NCBI RefSeq assembly: GCF_031432215.1
Contig: NZ_JAVKGN010000001.1
Span: forward strand, 1 to 64,000
Length of the DNA: 64,000 nucleotides
Direction: 5' to 3'
Origin: Halodesulfurarchaeum sp. HSR-GB
GTDB taxonomy: Archaea > Halobacteriota > Halobacteria > Halobacteriales > Halobacteriaceae
Below are positions 43,057 to 51,661 of this stretch, one piece after another. The first letter of the stretch is position 1. Each line of letters starts with the position of its first letter. The position numbers were made by a program, and so were the translations under genes. The notes under the pieces are model-generated. The model was not told where the DNA came from. It saw only the letters and a list, made by a program, of their open reading frames with translations, and made no database searches.

Positions 43057-44232
43057 TTATTCTGTGGGCTTCTCGGCCTGGCCGCGGGTCATGAGGAAGA
43101 TGCCCGCGTACTCGGGTACTGTCTCGTTGCCCGGGCTCACACTAAGGCTTTCCCCGTCGAAGGTGACCGTCGTCGCCTCGGTGACCTCCACTGTTATCTC
43201 GTGCCCGCGGAAGGGTTCTGGCACGGCGTCGCTAAGTGGGTCGAAATCGGGGACGGCCGCCCGCTCGATGGGAACGACCTTGAGCCCAGTCCCACCGTGG
43301 AGGGATCCGGGGAGTCGAATCAGTCGATGTGTGTCGGTCGTGACCGGTTCGTCGATCGGCGAGGATTCCGCCCGGACAGTCTCCTCGACCATCGCCCGGG
43401 CGACCGGCAGGAACGCCGGATGCACGTCGACGTTGCCCGCCTCCACGGCCGCCGTGTTCTCCTGGAGAACCGAGAGGACCGCCGTGGCGTTCTTCTCGCC
43501 GATCCCGTCGAACTCGGTTAGCCGATCGATCGCGTCTGGTTCCTCGAGTGCCAGCAGTTGATCTGTGAGTTCCTGGATGTGCTCCACCACGCGGCGACCC
43601 CAGCCACCCGCCGTGGGGATCGACCGCCTGTTCGCCGGGGTCTTTCGCCCCCGGCCACTGACCGGCTCCTCGGTCAGCAGTGATTCCAGGGAGAGCCCGC
43701 TGCCCCGGACGTACTCCACGACCTCCCGGCGCTGCTCGCGATCCAGGTTCCGAACCGACTGGTCCCGGACGTGGACGTGATAGCCGCGCCCGCCGGAGAA
43801 CGTGATCGTCAGGTCTTCGAACCCGAAATCGGTCTCCAGGAGATCCAAGAGCCGCATCAGTGCCCCTTTACAGGCCTCGAGCATCTCCGCGTAGGTATCC
43901 GTGCCGGGATCGACACTCGGCAGGTGATCGGCGTCCAGGTCGAAGACCAGATCCGAGCCCTGCCAGCCCTTCTCGTCCATCGTTCGCGCGCTCGGGTCCG
44001 CGTAGTGGCCGGCCGAGAAGTAGACGTGTCGGGGTCGCTCGCGGACCAGAAACGAGTCCAGCGAGCCCAGGTCGTGCACCGATCGGTGTCGGACCATGGT
44101 CGTCCCGGGCCCGGACTCCCAGGGGATGTACCCCCACTCGCGGGCGGTCACGTCCGGTGGGTCAGCCGGGGGCTCCCGGCGGTAGAAATCCCGGAACCGA
44201 CCCCGGAGATAGGACCGCGTGCGCTCCTCCAT
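43057..44232 (-). CDS. priS: DNA primase small subunit (PriS)
   Basis: This 391-residue catalytic subunit of archaeal/eukaryotic primase has the metal-binding Asp pair D98 and D100 in DLVFDLDADH and the nucleotide motif SGGRGYHVHV. Zinc-binding residues expected between them are reduced, as in several archaea. A C-terminal beta region completes it. ATG 44230-44232 is used; the frame stays open 8 codons upstream. It is coupled to the GINS gene. PriL is not in the window. Confidence 0.94.
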   Translation of the reverse strand: MEERTRSYLRGRFRDFYRREPPADPPDVTAREWGYIPWESGPGTTMVRHRSVHDLGSLDSFLVRERPRHVYFSAGHYADPSARTMDEKGWQGSDLVFDLDADHLPSVDPGTDTYAEMLEACKGALMRLLDLLETDFGFEDLTITFSGGRGYHVHVRDQSVRNLDREQRREVVEYVRGSGLSLESLLTEEPVSGRGRKTPANRRSIPTAGGWGRRVVEHIQELTDQLLALEEPDAIDRLTEFDGIGEKNATAVLSVLQENTAAVEAGNVDVHPAFLPVARAMVEETVRAESSPIDEPVTTDTHRLIRLPGSLHGGTGLKVVPIERAAVPDFDPLSDAVPEPFRGHEITVEVTEATTVTFDGESLSVSPGNETVPEYAGIFLMTRGQAEKPTE

Positions 44233-44279
44233 GGGTCCTCCCGTACTCGACGGCACGGTAAAGAGGTTTCTTCACCGGC

Positions 44280-44756
44280 TCACCGACCGAACAGTTCGGT
44301 CAGCCGTTCGAGGAGTCGATCGCTGTCCCCAAGTCGGAGGTAGTACGCGTCGACCCCGTCCTCGTAGTAGTCCTGGATCCGCCGCACCCGCTCGAAGCCC
44401 AGATGCTCGTAGAACTCCAGGGCGTTTCGATTCGACACCCGCGCGTGACAGGACACGCCCGTCGCGTCCTCGGCGATGGCCGCGATGAGTCGTTCGCCCA
44501 GCCCCCGACCACGGTAGTCCGGGTCGATACCCAGAAACAGGATGTAGCCGTCCCCACGGGCCGCGGCGAAACCGGCCAGGGTCTCGCCGTCGAAAAACGC
44601 GTGCACGGTCGCCTTCCGGTAGGCATCCGCGAAAAAGCCCCACCGCTGTTTGAGGAGCCCCTCCTCCTCGCGGATGGCCTCCTTGAGCTCCCAGGCCGCC
44701 TGGAGGTAGTCATCCTCCCCTGGCGGGACGACCCGCCGTTCCAGCGTCACGCTCAC
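44280..44756 (-). CDS. GNAT-family N-acetyltransferase
   Basis: This 158-residue acetyltransferase has the GNAT fold. The acetyl-CoA loop is in PDYRGRGLGERLIAAIAE (R/Q-x-x-G-x-G/A type), with SNRNALEFYEHLGFERV as the C-terminal motif. It resembles RimI-like enzymes that acetylate protein N-termini or small amines, but the substrate is unknown. The start is GTG at 44754-44756. It is divergent from archease and upstream of priS by 48 nt. Confidence 0.85.
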   Translation of the reverse strand: MSVTLERRVVPPGEDDYLQAAWELKEAIREEEGLLKQRWGFFADAYRKATVHAFFDGETLAGFAAARGDGYILFLGIDPDYRGRGLGERLIAAIAEDATGVSCHARVSNRNALEFYEHLGFERVRRIQDYYEDGVDAYYLRLGDSDRLLERLTELFGR

Positions 44757-44780
44757 TAGTTGCTGCTATCCCGTCCCGAA

Positions 44781-44809
44781 ACATAATACCTCCGCCCACC
44801 GGCAGGTAT
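44781..44809 (+). promoter_or_regulatory. Archease promoter with inverted repeat
   Basis: ACATAATA (44781-44788) is a TATA-like element 25-32 nt before the ATG at 44813. ATACCT (44786-44791) and AGGTAT (44804-44809) form an inverted repeat overlapping the box. The region also serves the divergent acetyltransferase gene. Confidence 0.4.
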
Positions 44810-44812
44810 CAT

Positions 44813-45268
44813 ATGGGGATGGACAGTCACGCAGGGGACGGGCAGCCGGCGTCGGGCGAGTTCGAACTGCGATCACACACCGCCGACGTGGCCGTGGAAG
44901 CGACCGGAGACAGCATCTCCGCGGTTTTCGGGGCCACCGCAGAGGGACTGGCAGCGGCCCACGTCGATACCCTGCCCGAAGACGGCGGCTCGACACACGA
45001 GTTTTCGGTAACCGCCGAGAGCCAGACCGCACTGCTCTTTGACTACCTCGACCGGCTGATCTACCTGCGGGATGTCGAGAACGTGTTGCCAGTCGACAAC
45101 GAGGCCAGGGTTACGGAAGCAAACGGCGAGTGGCAGGTTGAGGCGCGGTTCCGGGGAGTCCCACTTGAGTCGATCACTGCCAGGGAGGTGAAAGCGGCCA
45201 CGTACTCCGAAATGGACCTCAGTCAGCAACACGGCCGGTGGCACGCCTACGTGGTCCTGGACGTTTGA
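44813..45268 (+). CDS. Archease (RtcB activator)
   Basis: This 151-residue archease stimulates the RNA ligase RtcB by promoting guanylylation and turnover. RSHTADVAVEATGDS and LLFDYLDRLIYLRDVENVL are typical, and acidic metal-binding residues are present in the HTAD segment and C-terminal strand. About 15 acidic/polar residues precede the conserved part. rtcB follows after 50 nt, matching the known functional pair in tRNA intron joining and RNA repair. Confidence 0.93.
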   Translation: MGMDSHAGDGQPASGEFELRSHTADVAVEATGDSISAVFGATAEGLAAAHVDTLPEDGGSTHEFSVTAESQTALLFDYLDRLIYLRDVENVLPVDNEARVTEANGEWQVEARFRGVPLESITAREVKAATYSEMDLSQQHGRWHAYVVLDV

Positions 45269-45318
45269 AATCGATCCGACCGGCCAAAGCTTTGTACGCC
45301 CGGGCCTAGCTGTCATCT

Positions 45319-48204
45319 ATGAAGACATTCGAGACCGACGGGCTCACCCTGGAGCAGGTCGCCCCCTTCACCTGGGAGATCGAGCAGACCGGCGGGATGA
45401 ACGTCCCCGCCCGGGTGTTCGCGAGCGAATCGCTGCTGGAAGAGATCGCCGATGACAAGTCCCTCGAACAGCTCCAGAACGTGGCCCATCTGCCGGGCAT
45501 CGAGTCCCCCGCGCTGGCCATGCCTGACGCCCACCAGGGCTATGGATTTCCGGTGGGGGGCGTCGCTGCCATAAGTGCTGAAGATGGAGTAATCAGCCCT
45601 GGCGGTGTGGGCTACGACATCAACTGCCTCGCCGGGGACAGCGAGGTCGTCCTCTCGTTCGGCCGCCGTCGGCAAATCGAGTCCCTGGCGACGGATTTTG
45701 CCGCCGAGAACGCACGGGTCATCGGCGATCGACCCATCGATTCCTCGATTCAGCTGTTCACCACGGACGAAAAACCCGTTCGCAAGGTGACGACCGAGAC
45801 TGGCGATCGGATCGAGGCCAGTCCCGATCACCCCTTCAAAACCCCGAACGGGATGGTCACCGTCGAGGAGTTGCAGGAAGGCGACACCGTTTCGGTGCAT
45901 CCGTTCGAGGGATTGCCGGACGAAACCCCACCCGCAAAAACCGTGCTGACCGCCGAGGACTTCGCGGACGAGGATCCACAACTCGTCCGTGCCCTCGAAA
46001 AACGGGATCTGTTACCGCTCAGGACCGACGACGACGCCTTCAATCACCTCCTGAAACTGCTCGGGTTCCACACCGGGGACGGTTCATTCAGCGGTTCACA
46101 GACCTGGTTCTACGGGGACCCGACGGACCTCGAATCGATCCAGGACGACATCGAGGCACTCGGGTTCACCCCCTCGAAGATCTACGAGCGCGAGCGGACA
46201 CACACGATCGACGGCGAATCCTTCGAGCGAACCGAGTACAGCGTCCGGGCAACGGCGAGTTCCGTTGCCGCGCTGCTCAAACGGCTCGGCGCTCCGGAGG
46301 GACGCAAGGTCGAGTCGGCCTTCGGGGTCCCTGCCTTCCTCGATCAGCTTGCAGATTGGCAGCAGGCACTCTACCTCTCGGCTTTTTTCGGGGCCGAGAT
46401 GAGTCGTCCCGATACCGCCTCGGCCACGAACTTCTACGCGCCGACCGTCTCTCACAATCGACTGGAGCGTGTCGAATCGGCGGGGAAGGACTTCCTCGCC
46501 GACCTCAAGTCCCTGCTCGCCGATCTGGGGATCGAGACGAACGAGATCGAAACGGTCGAGCGCACCGAACGAGCGGGCACAACGAGTGTCCGGTTCCGAT
46601 TCGGCGTTTCGAGTACACCGGACAACTTGATCCGGTTTTTCACGCGGGTAGGGTACCGGTACAACGAAGCAAAGCAAAAGCGAGGGCTCCAGGCGGCCCA
46701 GTACCTGAAGGCAAAGGAACGACACATCCAATCACGCGCGTCGATCGCAAACGAGGCGGCCACACTGGCCGACGGCGGCGAATCGATCGGATCGATCGAG
46801 GACCGTTTCGACGCGGTGAACAGACGGTTCCTGGAGCGGAGTATCTACGACCAACGCGAGGGCCGACCGCGGCCGGCCGCCGATTTCCCCGACTTCGAGA
46901 CGTTCGCCGACCGCCATCCGGTCGCCGAGGACATGACCATCCCGGTCGAAATTGCGTCGATCACATCCGCCGGAACCAAGCCAGTCTACGACATCGGCGT
47001 CGAGCACGACGCTCACAACTTCGTCGCGAACGGGTTCGTGGTCTCGAACTGCGGCGTCAGAATGATCCGAACGAACCTGACCCGCGAGGACCTCGCCGGG
47101 AAGGAAGAACAACTCGTCGACGCCCTCTTCGAGGCAGTCCCGTCGGGCCTCGGCGCGGGTGGAGTGATCCAGGGGACGACGAGCACGATCGAGTCGATTC
47201 TCGACCGGGGCATGCAGTGGGCCCTCGATGAGGGGTATGCCGTCGAGTCGGATCTCGAACACTGCGAGGACAACGGCTTCCGCGAGGAAGCCGACCCGAG
47301 CATGGTCTCCGAAGAGGCCAAAAACCGGGGGCGCAAGCAGATCGGCAGCCTCGGGAGCGGGAACCACTTCCTCGAAGTGCAGGAGGTGACCGACGTCTAC
47401 GAGGAAGCGGTCGCAGACGCGTTCGGACTCGAACCGAATCAGCTGGTCGTCCTCATCCACTGTGGGTCACGCGGGCTGGGCCACCAGGTGTGTACGGACT
47501 ACCTCCGGAAGATCGAGAAGCGCCACGGCGACCTGCTCGAATCCCTTCCGGACCGCGAGTTGGCCGCCGCACCGGCCGGGAGCGAACTCGCCGCGGAGTA
47601 CTACGGCGCGATGAACGCGGCGATCAACTTCGCGTGGGTCAATCGGCAGCTCATCACCTACCAGACCAGACAGACCTTCGCCGAGGTCTTCGACCGGGAC
47701 TGGCAGGACATGGGGATGGAACTGCTCTACGACGTGGCCCACAACATCGCCAAGAAGGAGATCCACGAGATCGACGGCGAGGACAAAGAACTGTACGTCC
47801 ACCGGAAGGGAGCCACGCGGGCCTTCCCCGCGGGCCACCCCGACGTTCCCGAGCAGTACCGCGACGTGGGCCAGCCCGTGATTATTCCGGGCTCGATGGG
47901 AGCCGGCAGCTACGTGCTCCGGGGCGGCGAGCACTCGATGGAGCGATCCTTCGGCTCGACGGCCCACGGCGCGGGCCGGCTGATGAGCCGAACCCAGGCC
48001 AAACAGGAGTTCTGGGGCGAGGACGTCCAGGAAGAACTCGAGAGCCGAGATCACATCTACGTCCGCGCCCAGAGCGGAGCCACGATCGCCGAGGAAGCCC
48101 CGGGAGTCTACAAGGATATCGACGAAGTGATTCGAGTCTCCAAAGAACTGGGGATCGGCGACCCGGTCGCCCGGACCTTCCCGGTGTTGAACATCAAGGG
48201 GTGA
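45319..48204 (+). CDS. rtcB: RNA-splicing ligase RtcB, intein-containing precursor
   Basis: The 961-residue precursor is a 486-residue RtcB interrupted by a 475-residue intein (residues 103-577). RtcB joins 2',3'-cyclic phosphate and 5'-OH RNA ends using GTP and Mn2+. N-extein PDAHQGYGFPVGG and GVGYDIN lead to C-extein CGVRM; the latter Cys is an Mn ligand, so the intein splits an active-site motif and the ligase is inactive until splicing. IHCGSRGLGHQV and HRKGATRA (the guanylylated His) are in the C-extein. Archease is encoded just upstream. Confidence 0.95.
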   Translation: MKTFETDGLTLEQVAPFTWEIEQTGGMNVPARVFASESLLEEIADDKSLEQLQNVAHLPGIESPALAMPDAHQGYGFPVGGVAAISAEDGVISPGGVGYDINCLAGDSEVVLSFGRRRQIESLATDFAAENARVIGDRPIDSSIQLFTTDEKPVRKVTTETGDRIEASPDHPFKTPNGMVTVEELQEGDTVSVHPFEGLPDETPPAKTVLTAEDFADEDPQLVRALEKRDLLPLRTDDDAFNHLLKLLGFHTGDGSFSGSQTWFYGDPTDLESIQDDIEALGFTPSKIYERERTHTIDGESFERTEYSVRATASSVAALLKRLGAPEGRKVESAFGVPAFLDQLADWQQALYLSAFFGAEMSRPDTASATNFYAPTVSHNRLERVESAGKDFLADLKSLLADLGIETNEIETVERTERAGTTSVRFRFGVSSTPDNLIRFFTRVGYRYNEAKQKRGLQAAQYLKAKERHIQSRASIANEAATLADGGESIGSIEDRFDAVNRRFLERSIYDQREGRPRPAADFPDFETFADRHPVAEDMTIPVEIASITSAGTKPVYDIGVEHDAHNFVANGFVVSNCGVRMIRTNLTREDLAGKEEQLVDALFEAVPSGLGAGGVIQGTTSTIESILDRGMQWALDEGYAVESDLEHCEDNGFREEADPSMVSEEAKNRGRKQIGSLGSGNHFLEVQEVTDVYEEAVADAFGLEPNQLVVLIHCGSRGLGHQVCTDYLRKIEKRHGDLLESLPDRELAAAPAGSELAAEYYGAMNAAINFAWVNRQLITYQTRQTFAEVFDRDWQDMGMELLYDVAHNIAKKEIHEIDGEDKELYVHRKGATRAFPAGHPDVPEQYRDVGQPVIIPGSMGAGSYVLRGGEHSMERSFGSTAHGAGRLMSRTQAKQEFWGEDVQEELESRDHIYVRAQSGATIAEEAPGVYKDIDEVIRVSKELGIGDPVARTFPVLNIKG
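45625..47049 (+). other. Intein (with LAGLIDADG-type endonuclease region) inside rtcB
   Basis: The 475-residue intein begins with Cys (CLAGDSEVVLS, block A) and has a block B-like TGDRIEASPDHPF. It ends in VEHDAHNFVANGFVVSN before the +1 Cys. The penultimate residue is Ser instead of the usual His. The middle carries LAGLIDADG-like helices: LLGFHTGDGSF and LSAFFGAEMSR. The second keeps an acidic residue (Glu), so the endonuclease may still be functional or recently decayed. Insertion is at GYDIN/CGVR, a site also used by inteins in other archaeal RtcB. Confidence 0.93.
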
Positions 48205-48246
48205 GCCTGTCGGGAGCTTTTTGCCGAGTCGGAGCCGAGAGTTCGT

Positions 48247-49098
48247 ATGATCGATGAGACCGCCGAGGAGATCCGTTCGATGCGGACCCACAGCTCCTCG
48301 GTCGTCGCGGCCAATGCCGCCCACGCCCTCGAAGAACTGCTCGACCGGGAGTACCCGAGCGTCGAGGAGTACCTCCGCGAACTGGAACACAACAGTTCCG
48401 CGCTGCGCCGAGCCAACCCCTCACACGCCTCGCTGGTGACGACCCAGCGGGAGATCATCGAGACGGTCCGGGAGGCCGACCCGGACACCGTCCCCGCAGC
48501 CAAGGCCCGCACCGAAGGAGCCATCGAGGCGGTCGTCTCCACGATCGAGACGGCCAAACACCGGGCCGCCGAGGCCACGGCCGACCGGATCGAGGACGGC
48601 ACGACCATCCTGACCCACGACTACTCCTCGACCGTGCTGGAGGCACTCGAATCCGCAGCCCGGGACGGGAAACACCTCCAGGTGTTTGTCACCGAGGCCA
48701 GGCCCCGGCACCTCGGGCGCAAGACCGCCCGCGTGCTGGGCGAGATCGACCGGATCGAGACGACACTGATCGTCGACAGCGCCGCGGGCTATTACCTCTC
48801 GGAGATCGACGAGGTCATCATCGGGATGGACTGCATCGTCGAGGACGAACTCTACAACCGCGTCGGCACCTACCCCATCGCCGCCACGGCGGCCGACCGG
48901 AACGTCCCCGTCACCGTCACCGGTTCGAGCGCGAAGGTCGTCGAGGAGGGCTTTCGCTTCGAGAACGACTTCCGACCGCCAAGCGAGGTCATCCGCGAAC
49001 CACCGGAGGGGTTCGACGTGGCGAACCCGGCCTACGACGCGACGCCGATCCGGCTTATCGACACGGTGGTCACCGAAACTGGCGTCACCGGCCTGTGA
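48247..49098 (+). CDS. eIF2B alpha/beta/delta-family protein
   Basis: This 283-residue protein has the eIF2B/MtnA/R15P-isomerase fold: helical N-terminus (MRTHSSSVVAANAAHALEEL), then the Rossmann-like domain with TILTHDYSSTVLEAL, VFVTEARPRHLGRKTA, and the signature IDEVIIGMDCIVEDELYNRVGTYPIAATA. Archaeal members are either AMP-pathway ribose-1,5-bisphosphate isomerases or proteins of unknown role. The Cys/Asp pair seen in the isomerases (C-x-D) is not clearly present, so I prefer the general name. It follows rtcB by 42 nt. Confidence 0.85.
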   Translation: MIDETAEEIRSMRTHSSSVVAANAAHALEELLDREYPSVEEYLRELEHNSSALRRANPSHASLVTTQREIIETVREADPDTVPAAKARTEGAIEAVVSTIETAKHRAAEATADRIEDGTTILTHDYSSTVLEALESAARDGKHLQVFVTEARPRHLGRKTARVLGEIDRIETTLIVDSAAGYYLSEIDEVIIGMDCIVEDELYNRVGTYPIAATAADRNVPVTVTGSSAKVVEEGFRFENDFRPPSEVIREPPEGFDVANPAYDATPIRLIDTVVTETGVTGL

Positions 49099-49150
49099 GT
49101 GACTCACACCGAGAAACGGCTTTAAGCGGTCGGCGACCATACCAGATACC

Positions 49151-50056
49151 ATGTTCGTCGGCCACGCCGCGCTCGCCCTCGCCCTGGTCGGCCTCGGGGC
49201 ATACGGATTCGGCTTCTCCCGCGAGCGAGCGCTGGCACTTGGGGCCGTCGCGGCTGTCGCGGCGACCCTCCCGGACGTCGACGTCCTCTACGCGCTCCCC
49301 ACACTTCTCGGGGGCGTGAGTCTGGGCGGTGTCCCAGTGGAAGCCTTCTGGGACGGAGCCGCGGCCCACCGATCGATCACACACTCGCTCGTCGTGGGCG
49401 TGCCAATCGCGGCGACGGTGGGGCTCGTGGCCGCCCGGGGTCGGTACCGACTGGCTGGTCTGGGACTCGCCCTGGGGCTCACTGGAGCGCTGTTGACGCT
49501 GCCAGCGGGCCAGCCGACGATCGTCGTTCCGTTCGTCCTCGGGGCCGTCGTGCTGGGGGTCGCAGCCGCCAGGCTATCGGTTCCCTGGCCCGCCGTGACT
49601 CTGGCGGCGGGCATCGCCCTGTTCAGCCACCCGTTCGGTGACCTCGTGACTGGCGATCCGCCCTGGCTCCTCTATCCAGCCGGGTTCGAGGTCCTCACCG
49701 GCCGGGTCACGCTCGCCCCCGATCCCACAGTCCACCTGCTGGCGGCCTTCTTCCTGGAACTCGGGGCGATCTGGGTCGGGCTCGCCACCGTGACGTGGCT
49801 CCGGGGCGATTCGATTGTCGAGCGAGTTCGGCCCCGTGCCGCCCTCGGGGCAGTCTTCGCACTGTTCGCCTTCGTGATTCCAGCCCCCACACTCGCGGAG
49901 TCCTATCAGTTCGTCTTCGGGGTCACGGCCGTCGGCCTGATCGGGCTCGTTCCCCGAAACCGCCGGGCGCCGCTGTCCTGGGCGATCACCGGCCTCACGG
50001 CGATCACGCTGGCTGCCGTGGCCTACACCGGCGCGTATCTCCTCCTCGGTCTCTGA
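49151..50056 (+). CDS. YdjM-like membrane-bound metal-dependent hydrolase
   Basis: This 301-residue protein with about nine predicted helices has an N-terminal half matching the YdjM/DUF457 family. MFVGHAALA opens it with a conserved His, LPDVDVL carries metal-binding Asp residues, and AHRSITHSLV supplies further His. A second His/Asp cluster (FSHPFGDLVTG) lies near residue 158. The family is thought to be membrane phosphohydrolases; the substrate is unknown. Two more membrane protein genes follow on the same strand. Confidence 0.75.
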   Translation: MFVGHAALALALVGLGAYGFGFSRERALALGAVAAVAATLPDVDVLYALPTLLGGVSLGGVPVEAFWDGAAAHRSITHSLVVGVPIAATVGLVAARGRYRLAGLGLALGLTGALLTLPAGQPTIVVPFVLGAVVLGVAAARLSVPWPAVTLAAGIALFSHPFGDLVTGDPPWLLYPAGFEVLTGRVTLAPDPTVHLLAAFFLELGAIWVGLATVTWLRGDSIVERVRPRAALGAVFALFAFVIPAPTLAESYQFVFGVTAVGLIGLVPRNRRAPLSWAITGLTAITLAAVAYTGAYLLLGL

Positions 50057-50095
50057 GACGAAGCTTTCCTAACCGTCCCACGCGAAGGACACCCA

Positions 50096-50740
50096 ATGGC
50101 ACGAACCGGTGAGCTCGCTGCGGTGATGAGCGAGACCCGCCTCAACGCCGCGCTGGGCTGGCTCCTGCTTCTGGCGATCGCGCTCGTCGGAATCGAGAGT
50201 GCGATCGACGCGGACTGGGTCTGGGTCGCGATCGCCCTGATCGTCCTCGGGCTCGCGGTCTTTCCCCCTCTCACGTTCCGGAACCCGCTGGTTATGTTGC
50301 CCTGGGAGGTACTGGGGCTCGTGATCCTGCCGCTTTTCGTCCGTGGGTTCTTCGGCGGCCTGCTCGGGACCATTGCAGCTTACCTGGGGGTCGCGGCAGT
50401 GGCCCTGGTGGTCGCGGTGGACCTGGACGTGTTCACACCGGTTCGGATGACCACCTGGTTCGCCGTGATCTTCGTGGGCGTCACCACGATGGCGACGGCG
50501 GGTATCTGGGCGGTGCTCCGGTGGCTCTCCGATATCTTCCTGGGGACGACGATGGTGTACCCGACACCGCCACCGGTCACCCCGGCCGTCGAGCAGATCG
50601 CGCTGGAGGCGCTGATGTGGGACTTCGTCGGCGCGACCCTGGCCGGCCTGTTTGCCGGCGTGATCTTCGCGTGGTACTTCAGACGACTCGCCGCCGGCCG
50701 GAGCCGCCTCCCCCCGGAAATCGCGGAGGCGATCGAATGA
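50096..50740 (+). CDS. Multi-pass membrane protein of unknown function
   Basis: This 214-residue protein has about six predicted helices (e.g. AALGWLLLLAIALVGIE; VWVAIALIVLGLAVF; LGVAAVALVVAV) and a Pro-rich loop (YPTPPPVTP) before the last helix. Its ATG is at 50096; an internal ATG at 50126 is possible. It overlaps the next gene by four bases (ATGA). No family is recognised. Coupling suggests that the two proteins form a complex. Confidence 0.7.
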   Translation: MARTGELAAVMSETRLNAALGWLLLLAIALVGIESAIDADWVWVAIALIVLGLAVFPPLTFRNPLVMLPWEVLGLVILPLFVRGFFGGLLGTIAAYLGVAAVALVVAVDLDVFTPVRMTTWFAVIFVGVTTMATAGIWAVLRWLSDIFLGTTMVYPTPPPVTPAVEQIALEALMWDFVGATLAGLFAGVIFAWYFRRLAAGRSRLPPEIAEAIE

Positions 50741-51390
50741 AAATCCGCGAGCGCCTGGGCATCGACCGAAAACGGCAGGCCCAGATCAGTCGACTCATGC
50801 AGCTCTCTCTCGTGGGCTTTCTCTTCGTCGGACTCTACGAGATCGACGTGGGTATCATCGTAAACTCGACGCTGGGGCTGGTGATAACGACCCTTCCCGC
50901 GATCATCAGCCGTGACTACCAACTCCCGATGGACCCAGCATTGACCCTCTGGATCACCGCAGCGGTGTTCTTACACACGCTCGGTGCGGTCGGCTTGCCG
51001 GGTATGGAGCAGAACGTCTATCAGTCGGTGTGGTGGTGGGACCACCTCACACACATGGTCTCGGCCTCGCTCGTGGCCGGGGCGGGCTACGCAACCGTTC
51101 GGGCCCTCCAGGGACACGTCGAGAACGTCGAGTTCCCGCGACGATTCGAGTTCGCGCTCATCGTCGTCCTGGTGATCGCCTTCGGCGTGCTCTGGGAGGT
51201 CGCGGAGTTCGTGATCGCCGAACTCTCCCTGTGGCTCGGCGCGGAACCCGTGCTCACCCAGTACGGGGTCGGCGACACTATGCTTGATTTGATCTTTGAC
51301 GTGGTGGGAGCGGTGCTCGTCGGCATCCTCGGGAGCACACGTGTCGACGCCATGACCGCGATGCTGGCGGGACATCTCTCGCGAAGCTGA
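50737..51390 (+). CDS. YjdF-like (DUF2238-type) membrane protein
   Basis: This 217-residue membrane protein has about six helices and a DHLTHM motif with preceding WWW, resembling the YjdF/DUF2238 family. [10 protein letters not shown] and [18 protein letters not shown] are further conserved-type segments with acidic residues inside the membrane. The function is unknown; the His/Asp motif suggests metal binding. It overlaps the preceding membrane protein gene by four bases. Confidence 0.72.
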   Translation: MKIRERLGIDRKRQAQISRLMQLSLVGFLFVGLYEIDVGIIVNSTLGLVITTLPAIISRDYQLPMDPALTLWITAAVFLHTLGAVGLPGMEQNVYQSVWWWDHLTHMVSASLVAGAGYATVRALQGHVENVEFPRRFEFALIVVLVIAFGVLWEVAEFVIAELSLWLGAEPVLTQYGVGDTMLDLIFDVVGAVLVGILGSTRVDAMTAMLAGHLSRS

Positions 51391-51418
51391 CAGTCCCGAA
51401 CCCCCTCACCGGCGCGTA

Positions 51419-51426
51419 GTTTTATC
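51419..51426 (+). promoter_or_regulatory. TATA box of the dodecin gene
   Basis: GTTTTATC lies 26-33 nt before the ATG at 51452, the correct spacing for a leaderless transcript. Confidence 0.6.
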
Positions 51427-51451
51427 GGTGATCAAACCATACACTCACTCG

Positions 51452-51661
51452 ATGGTCTTCAAGAAGATCACCCTGACCGGGACGAGCGAGGAGAGTTTCG
51501 AAGCCGCCGCCGACAACGCCGTCGACCGGGCGGAGATGACACTCGACAACGTCATGTGGGCCGAAGTAACCGAGATGGGCGTCGAGGTCGCCTCCGTCGA
51601 GGGCCGACAGTACCAGGTCGAACTGGAGGTCGCCTTCGAACTCGAAGAGCCCGAGGCCTAG
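51452..51661 (+). CDS. Dodecin (flavin-binding protein)
   Basis: This 69-residue dodecin opens [32 protein letters not shown] and ends with a [13 protein letters not shown] strand. Family members assemble into hollow 12-mers. Haloarchaeal dodecins bind riboflavin/lumichrome between paired Trp residues; the Trp of VMWAEV is present. It is thought to store and quench flavins. Its stop overlaps the convergent hisD stop by three bases. Confidence 0.93.
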   Translation: MVFKKITLTGTSEESFEAAADNAVDRAEMTLDNVMWAEVTEMGVEVASVEGRQYQVELEVAFELEEPEA

